Positions 38,865-40,038 of a stretch of DNA of 40,038 nt are shown one piece after another. How positions within the stretch are numbered: the first letter of the stretch is position 1; each line of letters opens with the position of its first letter. Source of the stretch: Candidatus Pacebacteria bacterium CG10_big_fil_rev_8_21_14_0_10_56_10 (GTDB taxonomy: Bacteria; Patescibacteriota; Microgenomatia; UBA1400; PJMF01); the NCBI GenBank assembly GCA_002772645.1, contig PFDK01000026.1, positions 1 to 40,038 on the forward strand. The letters are read 5' to 3'. Both the position numbers and the translations under genes were made by a program. The notes beneath the pieces are model-generated. The model was not told the origin of the DNA and ran no database searches. It saw only the letters and a program-made list of their open reading frames with translations.

Positions 38865-40038
38865 ATGTCGCAGGTCCAGGACGTCAAGCAAGCTATCGAC
38901 ATTCTCGAGGTAATTGGTCAGCGGCTCCAGCTGCAGCGCGCCGGCAGCAACTACAAAGCCGTCTGTCCGTTCCACTCCGAAAAAACGCCGTCGTTTTTTG
39001 TCAACCAAGACCTGCAACGCTACAAATGTTTCGGCTGCGGCCGCAGCGGCGACGCGCTGTCTTTTCTCCAGGAGTACGAAGGAATGACGTTTGGGGAAGC
39101 CCTCGAACAACTGGCCGACCAGGCCGGCATCACCCTGGAGCGTTTCCGGCCGTCTTCCCAGGAACAGCGCGGCAAATCTTTGCTCGAAGTCTTGGACTTA
39201 GCTAAAGAGTACTACCACTTTCTGCTCACCCAGCACCGCCTGGGCGGTCTCGCTCGGGACTACCTCAAACAGCGCGGGATCACAGCCGAGTCAACCAAAG
39301 TGTTTCAACTGGGGTTCGCGCCGGCCAAGTGGGACGGCATACTGACGTACTTAACGAAAAAAAAGAAGTACTCGCCGCAACTCCTCGAGGAAGTCGGCTT
39401 GATCGTCAGGCGCAACGGCCGGCAGTACGACCGGTTTCGCGATCGGCTGATGTTCCCGCTCAAGGACCATCGCGGCCAAGTGGTTGGGTTTGCCGGCCGC
39501 CTGCTCAACGACCAGGCCCAAGAGGCCAAGTACATCAACTCGCCGGAAACCAGCCTGTACCATAAATCAAAACTGCTGTACGGCTATCACGAACTGCGCC
39601 AAGAGATCCGTAAAGCCGGTCAGGCAGTGGTGATGGAGGGCGAACTGGACGTCATCTCTAGCAGTCAGGCACACTTGAACAATGTAGTGGCGATCAAGGG
39701 ATCGGCGTTGACCAGCGATCAGGCGCGGTTGCTCAAGCGGCTGGTGACCAAGGTGGTGCTGGCTCTCGACACCGATGCCGCCGGAGTGACTGCCACCAAA
39801 CGGGCGGTGCCGGTAATAGAGCAAGCCGGCTTGGAACTGCGGGTAGCCAGCCTGCCGGCGGGCAAGGACCCGGACGAGCTGGGCCGGTCCAACCCCAAGC
39901 TACTGCGACAGAGCGTCTCTCAGGCTGTCTCGGTGTACGAGTTTATTATCGAGGCGGCGCTGGCCGCCCACGACGCCACCACTCCGGACGGCAAACGGTA
40001 CATCATGCAGGAAGTAGCGCCGTACATCAGCGCTATCA
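38865..40038 (+). CDS. dnaG: DNA primase DnaG (5' part; runs off the window)
   Basis: The frame is open from ATG 38865 to the window end (391 codons, no stop), so the C-terminal part is missing. The N-terminal CHC2 zinc finger shows CPFHSEKTPSF and YKCFGCGRSGDALSFLQ. The primase core follows (FAPAKWDGILTYL, YDRFRDRLMFPLKDHRGQV, GFAGRLL). The Toprim domain carries VVMEGELDVISS, VAIKGSALTSDQ and VVLALDTDAAG, with its Glu and DxD metal ligands. It makes RNA primers at the replication fork. TATACT at 38846-38851 lies 13 bases upstream, implying a leader of only a few bases. Confidence 0.96.
   Translation, partial: MSQVQDVKQAIDILEVIGQRLQLQRAGSNYKAVCPFHSEKTPSFFVNQDLQRYKCFGCGRSGDALSFLQEYEGMTFGEALEQLADQAGITLERFRPSSQEQRGKSLLEVLDLAKEYYHFLLTQHRLGGLARDYLKQRGITAESTKVFQLGFAPAKWDGILTYLTKKKKYSPQLLEEVGLIVRRNGRQYDRFRDRLMFPLKDHRGQVVGFAGRLLNDQAQEAKYINSPETSLYHKSKLLYGYHELRQEIRKAGQAVVMEGELDVISSSQAHLNNVVAIKGSALTSDQARLLKRLVTKVVLALDTDAAGVTATKRAVPVIEQAGLELRVASLPAGKDPDELGRSNPKLLRQSVSQAVSVYEFIIEAALAAHDATTPDGKRYIMQEVAPYISAI

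Noticed and set aside
1-40038. CRISPR arrays, rRNA genes, riboswitches
   Set aside because: No regularly spaced direct repeats, no rRNA-like sequence and no recognisable aptamer ahead of any gene were found, including the lysW leader, which is too short for a lysine riboswitch.

Overview
The window looks like a piece of a small-genome, uncultivated bacterium, most likely of the Candidate Phyla Radiation (Patescibacteria). This is inferred from gene content and style; there is no rRNA to confirm it. The clues are LysW-dependent amino-acid synthesis, several start codons placed 5-6 nt after a -10 box (leaderless transcripts), a transglutaminase/VWA plus MoxR-type AAA+ pair with an apparently hypermutated C-terminal tail, and many lineage-typical hypothetical membrane proteins. 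TGA is used as an ordinary stop (for example by lysX), so the code is standard.

Layout. (1) 1-5.4 kb, AT-richer: the end of an insertion sequence, then a transglutaminase-VWA protein and an AAA+ ATPase. The last ~130 bases of the ATPase gene are almost free of adenine and built of NNY codons, the imprint expected of a diversity-generating retroelement (DGR) variable region. No template repeat or reverse transcriptase is visible here. (2) 5.5-8.8 kb, GC-richer: a one-helix membrane protein, msrB and a large anchored extracytoplasmic protein. (3) 8.9-16.0 kb, minus strand: a tight operon lysW-lysX-lysY-homocitrate synthase-homoaconitase large and small subunits-lysZ-lysJ-class II glutamine amidotransferase, for lysine via alpha-aminoadipate on the LysW carrier. 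The homoaconitase large subunit lacks ~130 internal residues. An ACT-like protein gene is divergent from lysW. (4) 16.9-20.8 kb: a Fic protein, a decayed second Fic tail joined to a MerR-like helix-turn-helix, an unknown protein, and a graveyard of transposase pieces including a broken IS3-family element. (5) 20.9-24.0 kb: tRNA-Ser(GGA), a frameshifted membrane-protein gene, tRNA-Ser(GCU) and guaA. (6) 24.05-24.5 kb: a small gene broken by several frameshifts. (7) 24.7-37.1 kb, AT-richer: a surface-glycan island with a methyltransferase, a CDP-glycerol-transferase-like protein, a ColD-like dehydratase fused to a GT2 glycosyltransferase, a flippase, an FAD oxidoreductase fused to a NeuB/SpsE sialate-type synthase, an NAD-binding protein, an SDR, a class III aminotransferase and an SpsF-type cytidylyltransferase. 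Together these suggest synthesis and export of a glycan carrying a nonulosonate-like and a deoxy sugar. (8) 37.2-40.0 kb, GC-richer: a small anchored protein, a GNAT acetyltransferase, a MazG-like hydrolase and the first part of dnaG, cut by the window end.

The base-composition steps at about 5.24-5.5, 24.7 and 37.1 kb suggest that the VWA/AAA locus and the glycan island were acquired separately from the GC-richer backbone. The most unusual object is the AAA+ protein with the DGR-like tail next to its VWA partner.
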